From Thermoplasmata archaeon (GTDB lineage Archaea > Thermoplasmatota > Thermoplasmata > Lutacidiplasmatales > UBA184), in NCBI GenBank assembly GCA_027314915.1, contig DAHUZZ010000014.1, forward strand, positions 1 through 53,347: a DNA stretch of 53,347 bases. Reading direction: 5' to 3'. Every line of letters begins with the position of its first letter. Within the stretch, counting starts at the first letter, position 1. The notes below the pieces were generated by a model. That model ran no database searches, had not been told where the DNA came from, and saw nothing but the letters and a program-made list of their open reading frames with translations. The position numbers and the translations under genes are program-made. This document shows positions 43,054-52,499 of this stretch, in pieces.

Positions 43054-44250
43054 CTAGAAGACGTTGAGCTTGTCGGTGAGGAGCCGCTGCGGGATGGTCC
43101 CGATCTGGTCGAACCAGCGCTGCGTCACGGAGTCCGCGACCTTCTGCACCTGGCCGAGCTTCACGCCCGCCGCCGGCAGGATCTGGACGCTCGCGATCTG
43201 GGGCTCGTCGACGGGCTTGCCGATCTGCGAGAGGATCCGGACGTGGACCTCCCGGACGTTCCCGTTACCCTCCTTGACGATGTCGTGGGCGATCAGGTGG
43301 CTCAGCAGGTTGTAGATCTTCCCCACGTGGTTCACGGGGTTCTTCCCCGCGGTCGCCTCGAGGCTCATGGGCCGGTTCGGCGTGATGAGGCCGTTCGCGC
43401 GGTTGCCCCGGCCGACCGAGCCGTCGTCGCCGGCCTCCATGGAGAGGCCCGTGACGGTGAGGTAGTACCGGCCGAGCTCGGGATCGTCGGCGGTGTTGAC
43501 ATCGATCTGGACCGGCTTGGTCGTGAGCTTCGCGGCCTGGTCGGCGAGCCGGTCGCGGATCTCCTCGCAGACGCTCGCGTACTCGCGGCCGTCCTTGAGC
43601 TCGGAGTCGACGAGCGCCGCGGCGACGGTGAGCCGGATGCCGTCCCCGGACCGGAACCCCATCACCTTGACATCCTCGCCGAGCGCCTTGACCTTCTTCT
43701 TGAGCTTGAGCGTGAGGAACCGCTCGCTCTCGAGCACCAGCTTCTCCGTCTCCGAGTAGGGGGCGAAGCCGACCCCGAAGGAGGTGTCGTTCGCGAGGAC
43801 CGCCTTCTGCTCGAAGACGCCCCGCAGGTCGACCGACCCCGACCCGATCCGGCAGTCGAACTCCACCTGCTTGTCGACGTTCAGGTGCGCGGCGATCGAC
43901 TGGACGTACTTCTTGGCGGCATCGAGGGCGACCTGGCGGTAGGGCAGCTTCTCGCCGTCGACCTCGGTGGTGGCGCGCCCGACCATCAGGATGTAGATCG
44001 GCTGGGTGACCTGGCCGCCGCCGAAGGTGGGCTCGGAGGCCCCGCCCACGATCTGCGTCTCGTCGGTGTTGTGGTGGAGGATCTTCCCGTACTCGTCGAG
44101 GTACATCCGGCACAGCGCGCGGCTCACGCTCTCGGCGATCCCGTCGGCGACGGAGTCGGGATGCCCGATCCCCTTGCGCTCGACGAGCTCGATGTCCTGG
44201 TCCTCGATGTGGACGGCGCGGAGCGGTTCGATATGGATGTTCCGGGCCAT
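43054..44250 (-). CDS. mat: Archaeal-type S-adenosylmethionine synthetase
   Basis: 398 residues. Archaeal MAT hallmarks: [80 protein letters not shown] and [20 protein letters not shown]. It makes AdoMet from methionine and ATP, the cofactor for the adjacent radical-SAM genes (e-MtaB and Elp3), which makes biological sense as a cluster. A TATA-like box lies at 44286-44296, leaving a leader of about 16 bases. Confidence 0.93.
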   Translation of the reverse strand: MARNIHIEPLRAVHIEDQDIELVERKGIGHPDSVADGIAESVSRALCRMYLDEYGKILHHNTDETQIVGGASEPTFGGGQVTQPIYILMVGRATTEVDGEKLPYRQVALDAAKKYVQSIAAHLNVDKQVEFDCRIGSGSVDLRGVFEQKAVLANDTSFGVGFAPYSETEKLVLESERFLTLKLKKKVKALGEDVKVMGFRSGDGIRLTVAAALVDSELKDGREYASVCEEIRDRLADQAAKLTTKPVQIDVNTADDPELGRYYLTVTGLSMEAGDDGSVGRGNRANGLITPNRPMSLEATAGKNPVNHVGKIYNLLSHLIAHDIVKEGNGNVREVHVRILSQIGKPVDEPQIASVQILPAAGVKLGQVQKVADSVTQRWFDQIGTIPQRLLTDKLNVF

Positions 44251-44285
44251 GCGGGGCAACTCGGGGCCGTCGGAGCCGGAACCGC

Positions 44286-44296
44286 GGATAAATATT
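44286..44296 (-). promoter_or_regulatory. TATA-like box of the AdoMet synthetase gene
   Basis: AATATTTATCC on the reverse strand, one of the best TATA matches in the window, centred about 40 bases before ATG 44250. Confidence 0.65.
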
Positions 44297-44324
44297 GCGG
44301 GGAACCGGGGGGTTGCGCCCGACG

Positions 44325-45857
44325 TCAGCCGGCGGCCCCGCCGCGCAGCGGCTTCACCATGAGCGCGCCGGCGGTCTCGAAGCCGAACCGGCGGTAGTAC
44401 TCGCGCGTGCCGACGGCGCTCAGGACCCGGAGCCGGTCGGCGCCGCGGGCGAGCGCGGCCTCCTCCGCCGCGGCGAGGAGCCGGCGGCCGAAGCCGCGGT
44501 GCTGGTAGCGCTCCGGCGCGCTCCGCTCCCCGCCGATCGGCTCCTCCGCGCCGAGGACCTTGAGCTCGCGGATCACCGGGTCGGTCTCCGTCCCCTCCGT
44601 GCGGCCGGAGGGGATGCGGAGCCGCAGGAACCCCGCGACCGCCTCGCTCGCGGGCTCCTCGAAGGCGAGGAAGATCTCCCGGCCGCCGCCGGCGTCGTAC
44701 TCGCGCCGCCGCAGCTCGAAGTCCTCCGCCGCCGGCAGCGCGCGCCGCCCGACCTCGCGGCACCGCAGGCAGCCGCACCGTTCGCCCCGGGAAGCCAGGC
44801 GCGCCTGGGCGAGCTGGCGGAGGTTGCCGTGCCGGACCCCGTCCGCGATCAGCCGCGCGGGGATGTCCCGCTGGATCCGTTGGATGCGGACCCACGGGGG
44901 CACCCGGGCCTTGATCCGAGCCAGGAGCTCGGTCGCGGTCTCGGTATCGTAGGCCCGGTACTCCCCGCGCTGGAAGCTCTCGAAGAGGGCCGTGCCCGGC
45001 ACGACGAGGGTCGGATAGATCTTGAGCATGTCCGGGCGGTACTCCGGCGACTCGAGGACCCGGGTCGCGTCCTCGAGGTCGCGCTCGGGGTCCATCCCCG
45101 GGAGCCCGAGCATGAGATGGTAGGTGACCTTGAGACCGCGGTCCCGGGCCTCCCGGGTCGCCCGGACGACGTCGCCCGCGTCGTGCGCTCGGCCGACCGC
45201 GTCGAGCACGTCGGAGCGGAGGCACTCCACGCCGATCTCCACGCGCGTCACGCCGGCGGTGAGCAGCCGGGGGAGGATCCGGCCGTCGCACCAGTCCGGC
45301 CGGGTCTCCACGGTGAGACCGACCAGCCGGCGCTCCGCCCGTTCGTTCGCCTGCTGCGCCTCCCGGAGCGAGGCGGCGGAGGCCCCGTTGAGCCCCTCGA
45401 AGATCCCCCGGTAGACCTCCTCCTGGTGGGCCCACGGCCGGGACGGGAAGGTGCCGCCCTGGACGATCGCCTCGACCTTGGAGACGGGGTGGCCGAGCTC
45501 CGCGAGCGTCGCGAGCCGCGCCGCGGTGATCCGCCGGGCGTCGTAGCCGAACTGCGCCGCCCGGAGCGCGCTCGGCTCCTCGCCGGTGTAGCTCTGCGGC
45601 GAGCGGTTCGGCAGGCCGCCCGGGCAGTAGGTGCAGCGCCCGTGGGGGCAGGGGGCGGGCGCGGTCATCACCGCGACCACGGCCACGCCCGAGAGGGTCC
45701 GGGTGGGCTTGCGGAGGATCCGGCCCGGGCCGCCCGGCCGAACGGCGGACCAGCTCACGTTGGTCGGCAGCGCGTCGAGCTCGCCGCGGGCGCGCGCCCG
45801 GAGCTTCTCCTCGTGGAGCTCCGCGGGGGAGGGCGGGGGGGCTACCGGGAGAGCCAT
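44325..45857 (-). CDS. elp3: Elp3-family tRNA uridine(34) acetyltransferase (radical SAM + GNAT)
   Basis: 510 residues. The radical-SAM part has CPHGRCTYCPGG, VQGGTFPSRPWAHQEEV, GLTVETRPDWC, GVECLRSDVLDAVGRAHD, and a KIYPTLVVPGT stretch. The C-terminal GNAT domain carries YQHRGFGRRLLAAAEEAALA (acetyl-CoA binding) and YYRRFGFETAGALM. Archaeal Elp3 acts alone to modify wobble uridine in tRNA. Its start overlaps the end of fni by 16 bases, so it is the last gene of the long overlapping chain. Confidence 0.93.
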   Translation of the reverse strand: MALPVAPPPSPAELHEEKLRARARGELDALPTNVSWSAVRPGGPGRILRKPTRTLSGVAVVAVMTAPAPCPHGRCTYCPGGLPNRSPQSYTGEEPSALRAAQFGYDARRITAARLATLAELGHPVSKVEAIVQGGTFPSRPWAHQEEVYRGIFEGLNGASAASLREAQQANERAERRLVGLTVETRPDWCDGRILPRLLTAGVTRVEIGVECLRSDVLDAVGRAHDAGDVVRATREARDRGLKVTYHLMLGLPGMDPERDLEDATRVLESPEYRPDMLKIYPTLVVPGTALFESFQRGEYRAYDTETATELLARIKARVPPWVRIQRIQRDIPARLIADGVRHGNLRQLAQARLASRGERCGCLRCREVGRRALPAAEDFELRRREYDAGGGREIFLAFEEPASEAVAGFLRLRIPSGRTEGTETDPVIRELKVLGAEEPIGGERSAPERYQHRGFGRRLLAAAEEAALARGADRLRVLSAVGTREYYRRFGFETAGALMVKPLRGGAAG

Positions 45858-46843
45858 GCGCGGCTCTCCCCGGTCACGACCCGCGGGGCCCGGCGGAGTT
45901 CGTCCACGGTACGGGACCCGGTGAGGAACATCGCGACCCTGAGCTCGTGGAGGATCTGCTCGAGCTCGGCGAGCGTCGCCTCGTAGCTCGTCGAGGCGGC
46001 CCGGAGGACGCCGCCGGCGGTGCCCGCGGCGTTCGCCCCGAGGGCGATCGCCCGGGCGACGTCGAGCCCGCTCCGCACGCCGCCGCTCGCGAGGACGGGG
46101 AGCCCGAGCGGCGCGAGCTCCACGACGGAGACCGGCGAGGGGATCCCCCAGTCCCAGAAGGTCTTGCCGAGCCGCTCCTCCCGACGGGCCCCCTGCGCCT
46201 TGGCGCGGTAATGCTCGACGGCCGCGAAGGAGGTGCCGCCGGTCCCGCTCACGTCGAAGCCCCGGACTCCCACCCCTCGGAGCCGCTCGGCGACGTCGCG
46301 CGAGAGCCCCGCGCCGGTCTCCTTGACCAGCACGGGCATCTCCCGGGCCAGCACGCCGATCTGGGCGAGGCAGCCCCGGGCGCGGCGGTCCCCCTCGGGC
46401 TGGACCATCTCCTGCAGGAAGTTCAGGTGCACCGCGAGCACGTCGGCGCCGATGAGCTCCATCGCCGCCCGCGCCTCGGCCGGGCCGATCACCCGCTCGC
46501 CCGGCGCCTGCGGGATGATCTGCGGGGCGCCCAGGTTCGCGATCTTGAGCGGGACCGGATAGCTCGCGACGCAGGAGTAGCTCTCCGGGTACTGGCCCTT
46601 CACGATGGCCGCCCGCTCGCTGCCGACCCCCATCGCGATCCCCACCTCGGCCGCGGCGCGGGCCAGGTTCGCGTTGATCTGGGCGGCCTTGGGGTAGCCG
46701 CCGGTCATGCCGGTGATGACGAGCGGGGCCTTCAGGCGCCGGCCGAACAGCTCGATCGAGGCATCGATCTCGGAGAAGTCGAGCTCGGGGAGCGCGTTGT
46801 GCACGAGCTGGATGTCGTCCCAGTAGCGGTACCGGCCCTCCAC
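45842..46843 (-). CDS. fni: Type 2 isopentenyl-diphosphate isomerase (FMN-dependent), true start probably upstream
   Basis: 333 residues from GTG 46843. YWDDIQLVHNALPELDFSE, APLVITGMTGG, GMGVGSERAAI, LKIANLGAPQ, LAVHLNFLQEMVQPEGDRR, VKETGAGLSRDVAERL and SGTGGTSFAAVE match Thermoplasma FNI closely. It interconverts IPP and DMAPP. Homologues begin with an R-K-x-x-H motif, and here it is present upstream of the GTG in the same frame (THRKAEHVEVVLGQPV, about 46843-46888). No ATG, GTG or TTG precedes it in frame before the IPK stop region. So the true start is noncanonical (for example GTC 46891) or a base is wrong. Confidence 0.85.
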   Translation of the reverse strand: MEGRYRYWDDIQLVHNALPELDFSEIDASIELFGRRLKAPLVITGMTGGYPKAAQINANLARAAAEVGIAMGVGSERAAIVKGQYPESYSCVASYPVPLKIANLGAPQIIPQAPGERVIGPAEARAAMELIGADVLAVHLNFLQEMVQPEGDRRARGCLAQIGVLAREMPVLVKETGAGLSRDVAERLRGVGVRGFDVSGTGGTSFAAVEHYRAKAQGARREERLGKTFWDWGIPSPVSVVELAPLGLPVLASGGVRSGLDVARAIALGANAAGTAGGVLRAASTSYEATLAELEQILHELRVAMFLTGSRTVDELRRAPRVVTGESRAWLSR

Positions 46844-46922
46844 CGGCTGGCCGAGGACGACCTCGACGTGCTCCGCCTTGCGGTGGGTGACGGTACGGGC
46901 CGCGGGATCGGCCGCCGCGGCG

Positions 46923-47729
46923 TCAGGCGCCCCCGGTTCCGGCCCAGCTCCCGTAGACCTCCTCCCCCCGGAGCCCCCGGAGCAGGGCGCCCTCCTTAAG
47001 GCCGCTGATGAGCCCGGCGGAGCCGCCCATCCCGGCGATCTCGAGCATCGCCTCCACCTTCCCCCGGATCCCGCCGGTCACGTCCGGCGCCCCGGGGCGC
47101 GGCACCAGGCCCGGGAGGAGCGCGGGATCCACCCGGGGGTGGATCGTCGGGGGGCCCTTCGCCCCCGGCGACGTGAGGACGCCCGGCACGTCGCTCACGA
47201 AGAGCACCCGGCGGGCCCCGAGCTCGCCCGCGAGCTTCACCGCGATCGTGTCCGCGGAGAGGATCGAGAAGCCCCACTCGGAATCCGGCACGACATCCCC
47301 GAAGGAGACCGGCAGGAGCCCCCGGTCGAGCGCCGCGCGGAACGGCGCGCTCTCGAGCCGCTCGAGCCGTCCGGCCCGGTTCGAGGCCAGGCTCGCGGGG
47401 GGGACCGACCAGGGGTTCGCGCCGGCCGCGACGAGCTCGCGCAGCACCAGGTAGTGGAGCCGCCGGACCTCCGCGCTCACGAGGGAGGCCCCGCGGGCCC
47501 GCCGGGTCCCGTCGCCGGGTCCGGCCGGCTCCGCGAGCCGGTAGCGGAGCGCGCCCGGATGCCCGAAGGATCCGGCCCCGTGGAGGAGGACCACGGGACG
47601 TTCCCCGGCGCGCGCGACCTCCCGGGCGAGCCGCGCGAGGACCTTGGGCCGGACCCGGGCCTCGCCGCGCTTCCGGGTGAGGACGCTCCCGCCGAGCTTG
47701 ACGATGGTGGGCGGAGCGACGGCGGGCAT
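46923..47729 (-). CDS. Isopentenyl phosphate kinase
   Basis: 268 residues, amino-acid-kinase fold. TIVKLGGSVLTRKRGEARVR is the family N-terminus with the Lys of the phosphate site. VLLHGAGSFGHPGALRY carries the catalytic His (G-A-G-S-F-G-H). LSADTIAVKLAGELGARRVL, VSDVPGVLTSPG and TGGIRGKVEAMLEIA complete the family. It phosphorylates isopentenyl phosphate to IPP in the archaeal mevalonate pathways. It is followed by fni, the isomerase, so the two act in sequence. Start ATG 47729 was chosen; an alternative GTG 47756 would overlap the previous stop (GTGA). Confidence 0.92.
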   Translation of the reverse strand: MPAVAPPTIVKLGGSVLTRKRGEARVRPKVLARLAREVARAGERPVVLLHGAGSFGHPGALRYRLAEPAGPGDGTRRARGASLVSAEVRRLHYLVLRELVAAGANPWSVPPASLASNRAGRLERLESAPFRAALDRGLLPVSFGDVVPDSEWGFSILSADTIAVKLAGELGARRVLFVSDVPGVLTSPGAKGPPTIHPRVDPALLPGLVPRPGAPDVTGGIRGKVEAMLEIAGMGGSAGLISGLKEGALLRGLRGEEVYGSWAGTGGA

Positions 47730-47752
47730 CCGGGTGCGTTCCTCGCGCCCGT

Positions 47753-47977
47753 TCACTCGGCCCGATCGGCGCCGGCACGCCGGCTGAAGAAGAGGAGGAA
47801 GCCCAACGCCATGAGGAGCACCCCCGAGAGGTACCCCCACTGGAAGGTGATGAGCCAGAGGAGGGTGAGGAAGAGGCCGAGCCCGCTCAGCAGGCTCGCG
47901 GCGACGATGTAGAGCACGCTCGCGCGGTGGCCCTCGTCGTCGTCGGGGAGCGCGCCCTCGCTGACGTAACCGCTCAT
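47753..47977 (-). CDS. Small two-helix membrane protein
   Basis: 74 residues. Acidic N-terminus, then two hydrophobic helices (ASVLYIVAASLLSGLGLFLT, LITFQWGYLSGVLLMALGFL) and a short basic end. Family not recognised. The start ATG 47977 shares bases with the stop of the upstream surface protein gene (ATGA), so it is translationally coupled to it. Confidence 0.65.
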   Translation of the reverse strand: MSGYVSEGALPDDDEGHRASVLYIVAASLLSGLGLFLTLLWLITFQWGYLSGVLLMALGFLLFFSRRAGADRAE

Positions 47978-50316
47978 CCCTCCGCCCACTCCGTTCCGTC
48001 CTCAAGACCGTTTGGTGCGAACGGTTCCATCGGCTCCGGGTCGTGGTCGAAGCCGGGATCGAACTCCGCGCCCTCCTCGGGGGGGACCTCCTCCTCGGCC
48101 GGGGGCGGGCGGCGGCGGACGTACCAGGCGATGACCCCGACGAGCACGAGCAGGAGCCCCACCGGCGCCCCGACCTCGGCGAGCCCGTTCACGGTCTCGT
48201 AGAACGGGGGGGGCGGCGCGGGGGGCGTGCCCGGGTGGAGGTCGAGCACCCGGACGACCGACGCGACCCACCCGGCCCCGTCGCGGAGGGTGAGCCGCAC
48301 CGTGTAGGAGCCCGGGGCGGGGTACACGTGGACCACGGTGGCGCCCGAGTGGACCGAGCCGTCCCCGAGCGACCAGACCTCGTCGAACGGGGCCGTGCCG
48401 CCGGAGATCGCGGCGCGGAGCGTGACGGAGAGGTTGTACGGTGCGGCGCCCACCAGGATCCCGATCTGCGGGTCGGGGCGGACCGAGATGAGCGTCGACT
48501 CGGTCGCGACCGCGCCGAGCGAGTCGTTCGCCCAGACGGTCACCCGGTAGATCCCGGGCTCCGGGTAGATGTAGGAGAAGGCGGGGGCGATGCCCCGGCC
48601 CACCCCGTCGCCGAGCACCCACTGGTAGGTGAGCGGGGAGGTGCCCCCCTGCGCCGCGGCGGAGAACTGGACCGGGACGTTCGCGTCCGTGACCGAGGGC
48701 GTGACGTTGAACAGGGTGAGGGCGGGCGCCGGGTTCACGTACACCATCTCGGAGGCCGGCGTGGACAGGTTCGAGGCGTTGAGCACGTTCAGGGTGACGT
48801 TGAACGAGCCCGCGCTCGCGAAGGGGTGGGTCACGTTCTGCCCGGTCGCGTTCGTCCCGTCCCCGAAGTTCCAGTGGAAGGTGTACGGTGCGAGCCCCCC
48901 GAGCACCGTGCTGTTGAGGTAGACCGGGACGCCCACGGTCGCGACCTGGGGCTCCGCCGTGACCGACACGGTGGGGATGGGCGCGACCAGGAGCTCCCCG
49001 CTCACCGAGACGCTCCCCCAGGTGCCGTCGAGCACCTCCGCCCGGACGGGGTAGGTGCCCGCAAGATAGGTCCGGCACAGGATCGTGGGGGCGCTCACCC
49101 CGGCGCATCCCGGCGGCAGCAGGGTGTACACGTAGCTGTACGGGAGGATCCCGCCGCGGGCCAGCGCGCCGAGGCGGAGCGTGTCGCCCTGGATGACCGC
49201 GGGGCGGGAGAGGAAGAGGCCGACCGGTTCGAGCGGGTCGACGGCCGCCCAGCTCGAGGAGGCCGCGGTCGCGCCGCCCGGGTCCGCCTGCTCGCCCGAG
49301 AAGACGAGGAGGTAGCCGTCGCGGGCATCGTAGGCCATCGCCGGGGCGAGCGCGGGCGGCGGGGCGGCGACCCCCTGGGTCGGGAGCTGAGCGAAGCTGC
49401 CGTTGGAGAACGCCCAGAGCACGACCGGGCCGCCGGCGGGACCGCCCGTCAGGACCGCATCGTACCCGAAGGCGGGATCGAAGGCCGAGGCGAGGATCTC
49501 GGGAGGGAAGGCCGGCGCGGGAAGGCCGGTCCAGCTCCCGTTGGAGAACCCCCAGACGTCGTGGTAGACCTCATCGCCGAGGGTCCCGCCGAACAGGATG
49601 AGCTGCGCCCGCGCCGGGTCGAAGAAGAGCTGGGCGTCGATCCGGCCCGGCGGGGCGGCGCCCTGGACGGGGACGGCCCTCCAGGTCCCGTTGACGAACG
49701 TCCACAGCGCTCCGGAGGAGGTGACGAGGGCGAGGCCGCCGAGCACGGGATCGAAGGCGACCTGGCTCGGGGAGTCCTGCAACGGCGGATGGACGGGGGT
49801 CGAGGCGTTGGTCCAGCGGCCGTCCGCGAACGTGTAGGTGAGCCCGGTCCCCCAGTCGTACTCGACGGCCTTCGCGATCGCCGGGTCGTAGGCCAGGCTC
49901 GCCCGGAGGCTCGGCGGGGGGCTCACGGCGCAGGTGGGCGCGGAGGAGTTGCCCGAGCAGATCTCCTGCCAGTGGTTCTCGAGGTAGGCCCAGGTGTCCC
50001 CGTAGGGGGCCCCCGCCCCCGGCGGCTCCCCGCCGAAGAGGAGGACGTAGCCGTCGAGCGCGTCGTAGGTCATCGCCGCGCTGTACCGGCCGAGCGGCGC
50101 GAGCGAGCCGGACTCGTTGAACCACGCCGGCGAGGAGACCGGCGTCGCGATCGGTCCCGCGGCCGCGACCCCCCCGCCGACCGGCGGAGAGGGCGCCGCG
50201 CCCCGGAGCTCGCCCAGCGCCGGGCCCGGGACGGACCCCGCGGCGAGCAGCAGGCCGAGCAGGAGGAGCCCCACGAGGACCCTCCGGCGACGCACCTTCG
50301 GCACGGGCGGCCTCAC
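47974..50316 (-). CDS. Kelch/PKD surface protein with C-terminal anchor
   Basis: 780 residues. Signal-peptide-like start (RRRVLVGLLLLGLLLAAGSV). Kelch-like blades at residues ~70-370: SAAMTYDALDGYVLLFGGE, then DAQLFFDPARAQLILFGG and APAMAYDARDGYLLVFSGE. Three PKD units follow: PYTFHWNFGDGTNATG, LTYQWVLGDGVGRG and APFDEVWSLGDGSVHSG, each with a G-x-[FY]-x-V-[TR]-L/V finish. One membrane helix (PVGLLLVLVGVIAWYV) is followed by an acidic tail. GTG 50316 overlaps the stop of the next gene upstream (GTGA). Confidence 0.82.
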   Translation of the reverse strand: MRPPVPKVRRRRVLVGLLLLGLLLAAGSVPGPALGELRGAAPSPPVGGGVAAAGPIATPVSSPAWFNESGSLAPLGRYSAAMTYDALDGYVLLFGGEPPGAGAPYGDTWAYLENHWQEICSGNSSAPTCAVSPPPSLRASLAYDPAIAKAVEYDWGTGLTYTFADGRWTNASTPVHPPLQDSPSQVAFDPVLGGLALVTSSGALWTFVNGTWRAVPVQGAAPPGRIDAQLFFDPARAQLILFGGTLGDEVYHDVWGFSNGSWTGLPAPAFPPEILASAFDPAFGYDAVLTGGPAGGPVVLWAFSNGSFAQLPTQGVAAPPPALAPAMAYDARDGYLLVFSGEQADPGGATAASSSWAAVDPLEPVGLFLSRPAVIQGDTLRLGALARGGILPYSYVYTLLPPGCAGVSAPTILCRTYLAGTYPVRAEVLDGTWGSVSVSGELLVAPIPTVSVTAEPQVATVGVPVYLNSTVLGGLAPYTFHWNFGDGTNATGQNVTHPFASAGSFNVTLNVLNASNLSTPASEMVYVNPAPALTLFNVTPSVTDANVPVQFSAAAQGGTSPLTYQWVLGDGVGRGIAPAFSYIYPEPGIYRVTVWANDSLGAVATESTLISVRPDPQIGILVGAAPYNLSVTLRAAISGGTAPFDEVWSLGDGSVHSGATVVHVYPAPGSYTVRLTLRDGAGWVASVVRVLDLHPGTPPAPPPPFYETVNGLAEVGAPVGLLLVLVGVIAWYVRRRPPPAEEEVPPEEGAEFDPGFDHDPEPMEPFAPNGLEDGTEWAEG

Positions 50317-52499
50317 TCGAAGCGGGAGCCGCGGGCGCGGCCGTCGTTCGTTCGGTCCTTCTTCGGGCCCCGAGATCCGGGCACCAACGCTCCGGAGGTC
50401 GCGGCCACCCCCATCGCCACCTTGCGCTTCACCCGCATCCGGGTGAACCCGGCCGCGATCGCCCCCGCGCCCACGGGCGCGAGCGCGGGCAGCACCGGGC
50501 CGGCGCCGGGCGGGGCCGCCACCGAGCTCGGCCCCGGCGGGATCGGGACCGGCACGATCCCGCCCGGCGGCCCGGGGAGCTCCGGCGCCGGGGGGGGCGC
50601 GGAGACCGCCGGCGTCCCGCTCGGCGCGAGCGGCGACTCCACGAGCACCTCGGCGACGGGCAGCGAGACGGTCTCGCTCGTTCCGTTACCGTAGGGGTCG
50701 AAGCGGATCCAGGTGTAGTTGCCGAAGAGCGCCGAGCTGCCGGCGGTGAGGCAGGCGAAGGTCGTGCAGGCGTCGACGGGGACGTCCCCGTAGGGTGGGG
50801 CGAGCACGGTCACCTCGAAGGAGGCGCTCCACTTCGCCCGCACGAGCATCTGGTCCCGGTGGGGGTCCGAGCTCCACGTCCACGCGAGACCGGCCCGGCC
50901 GTCCGGTTGCGGCACGACCCGGGTCGTGACGTTGCAGACGCCGGTGAACCCCTCGGGGTCGGAGCAGACGACCTGCGGGTCGATCCGGCTCACGTTCGAG
51001 GGGAGCCGCACCTCCCCGAAGGGCACGAACTGGAAGGTGGGGTCGGCGACGATCGCGCCCGTGTCGGGGCTCCCGATCGGTCCGCTGACGTACTCGGTCT
51101 CGAGGCTCATCACCACCCGGGTCTCGTTGGTCCCCGCCGGACAGTCGTTGTTGGTCTGCGGGCAGACCCCGGGCGGGCTCACCGCCACGGACATCACGAA
51201 GCCGAGCGGCGGGGTCACGAAGCTCCAGGTATCGTTCAGGAGCTCCGAGGGCAGCGTGCCGTTCGCCCACTGCTCCCCGCCGAAGCCGAGGACGTAGCCG
51301 TCCCGGACGTCGTAGGTGAGAGAGGAGATGCCGAGCCTTAAGCTGGGATTCAGGCCGGGGAGCGGCTGCCAGGCCCCGCCGAAGTAGACCCAGCTGTAGT
51401 TGAACGGGGCCGCCCCCGCGCCCCCGATCTGCTCCCCCAGGAGCAGGACCCCGCCGAGCGCCGGATCGTAGACGAGCCAGCCCCCGTAGAGCCCCGGGAG
51501 CGGGCTCGAGACCGCGACCAGGCTCCAGACCCCGGCCGAGTAGGCCCACGTCACCGGGTTCGGGATGCCCGCGACCGCGGAGGGATACCCGCTGAGCAGC
51601 ACGACGTAGCCGTCGGCGGCATCGTAGGCCATGGAGGAATCGAAGGGGTCCGACGGCGGGCCGACGGTCGCGGTCTCGGTCCACACGCCGTGCGCGTAGC
51701 TCCACGTGTCGTTGGCGAGCGCGCCGTTCGCGAGCTCCCCTCCGAACAGGAGCACGTAGCCGTCGGCCGCATCGAAGGTGATCTGGGCGTTCATCCGGGG
51801 CGCCGGTCCGGTGAGGTTGAGATCCTTCCAACCCCCGTCGCGGAACGCCCAGGTGCTCCCGTCGAGCGGGCAGGGCGGGCTGTTGCACCAGAGCTGGCCC
51901 CCGAACAGGAGCACGTAGCCGTCGACGGGATCGAACACCATCGAACCGCCGATCCGGGCGGGCGGGCTCGCGATGGGCAGGAGCCGCCAGGTGCCCCCCG
52001 AGTAGGCCCAGGTCTGGGCGAAGGCCGCGGCGCATCCGTTCTCGCACACCGGTGGGACGGCGGAGGCGTTGTCCCCGCCGTACATCAGGACAAAGTTGGC
52101 GACGGGATCGAAGGCGAGCAGCGCGTTCACGCGGGCGGTGGGCGTCCCGGTCGTGTTGACCCGGGTCCAGGCCGGGGCGGGCGCTGCGGCGTCGGCTCGC
52201 GGGGCGAGCGGCCCGACCGCCGGAAGCGGCCCTGGGCAGGCCAGGCGCCCGGCGCCTCCGGCGGCGGTGCAGCTCGGCCCGGTGGCTCCGAGCGGGCCCC
52301 CCGCGCCGGTGAGGGCATGCTCCGCCTCGGCGAGCGGGCCTTCCCCGCCCCACCCGCTCGCGGACCGGGGCGCGCCGGCGGGAGACGCCGCCGTGGCGAG
52401 GCTGCCGGGGATCAGCACGACGAGGAGGGAGAGGATCGCCGCGCCGAGCACCGCGCGGCGGGAGAACCGGGCCACCCCCCGGGCCCCGGGACGACTCAA
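50313..52499 (-). CDS. Kelch-repeat surface protein with C-terminal anchor
   Basis: 728 residues from TTG 52499, which overlaps the upstream stop (TTGA). GTG 52475 is the alternative. The signal segment is SRRAVLGAAILSLLVVLIPG. About seven Kelch-like blades carry the recurring DGYVLLFGG theme: VFDPVDGYVLLFGG, TFDAADGYVLLFGGE, AYDAADGYVVLLSG, TYDVRDGYVLGFGGEQ. Each is followed by a W-x-[FY] strand. The region after ~430 is a beta-rich domain with several Cys. The C-terminal region has a weak hydrophobic stretch (PVLPALAPVGAGAIAAGF) and a basic tail. Probably envelope-exposed. Confidence 0.78.
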   Translation of the reverse strand: MSRPGARGVARFSRRAVLGAAILSLLVVLIPGSLATAASPAGAPRSASGWGGEGPLAEAEHALTGAGGPLGATGPSCTAAGGAGRLACPGPLPAVGPLAPRADAAAPAPAWTRVNTTGTPTARVNALLAFDPVANFVLMYGGDNASAVPPVCENGCAAAFAQTWAYSGGTWRLLPIASPPARIGGSMVFDPVDGYVLLFGGQLWCNSPPCPLDGSTWAFRDGGWKDLNLTGPAPRMNAQITFDAADGYVLLFGGELANGALANDTWSYAHGVWTETATVGPPSDPFDSSMAYDAADGYVVLLSGYPSAVAGIPNPVTWAYSAGVWSLVAVSSPLPGLYGGWLVYDPALGGVLLLGEQIGGAGAAPFNYSWVYFGGAWQPLPGLNPSLRLGISSLTYDVRDGYVLGFGGEQWANGTLPSELLNDTWSFVTPPLGFVMSVAVSPPGVCPQTNNDCPAGTNETRVVMSLETEYVSGPIGSPDTGAIVADPTFQFVPFGEVRLPSNVSRIDPQVVCSDPEGFTGVCNVTTRVVPQPDGRAGLAWTWSSDPHRDQMLVRAKWSASFEVTVLAPPYGDVPVDACTTFACLTAGSSALFGNYTWIRFDPYGNGTSETVSLPVAEVLVESPLAPSGTPAVSAPPPAPELPGPPGGIVPVPIPPGPSSVAAPPGAGPVLPALAPVGAGAIAAGFTRMRVKRKVAMGVAATSGALVPGSRGPKKDRTNDGRARGSRFE

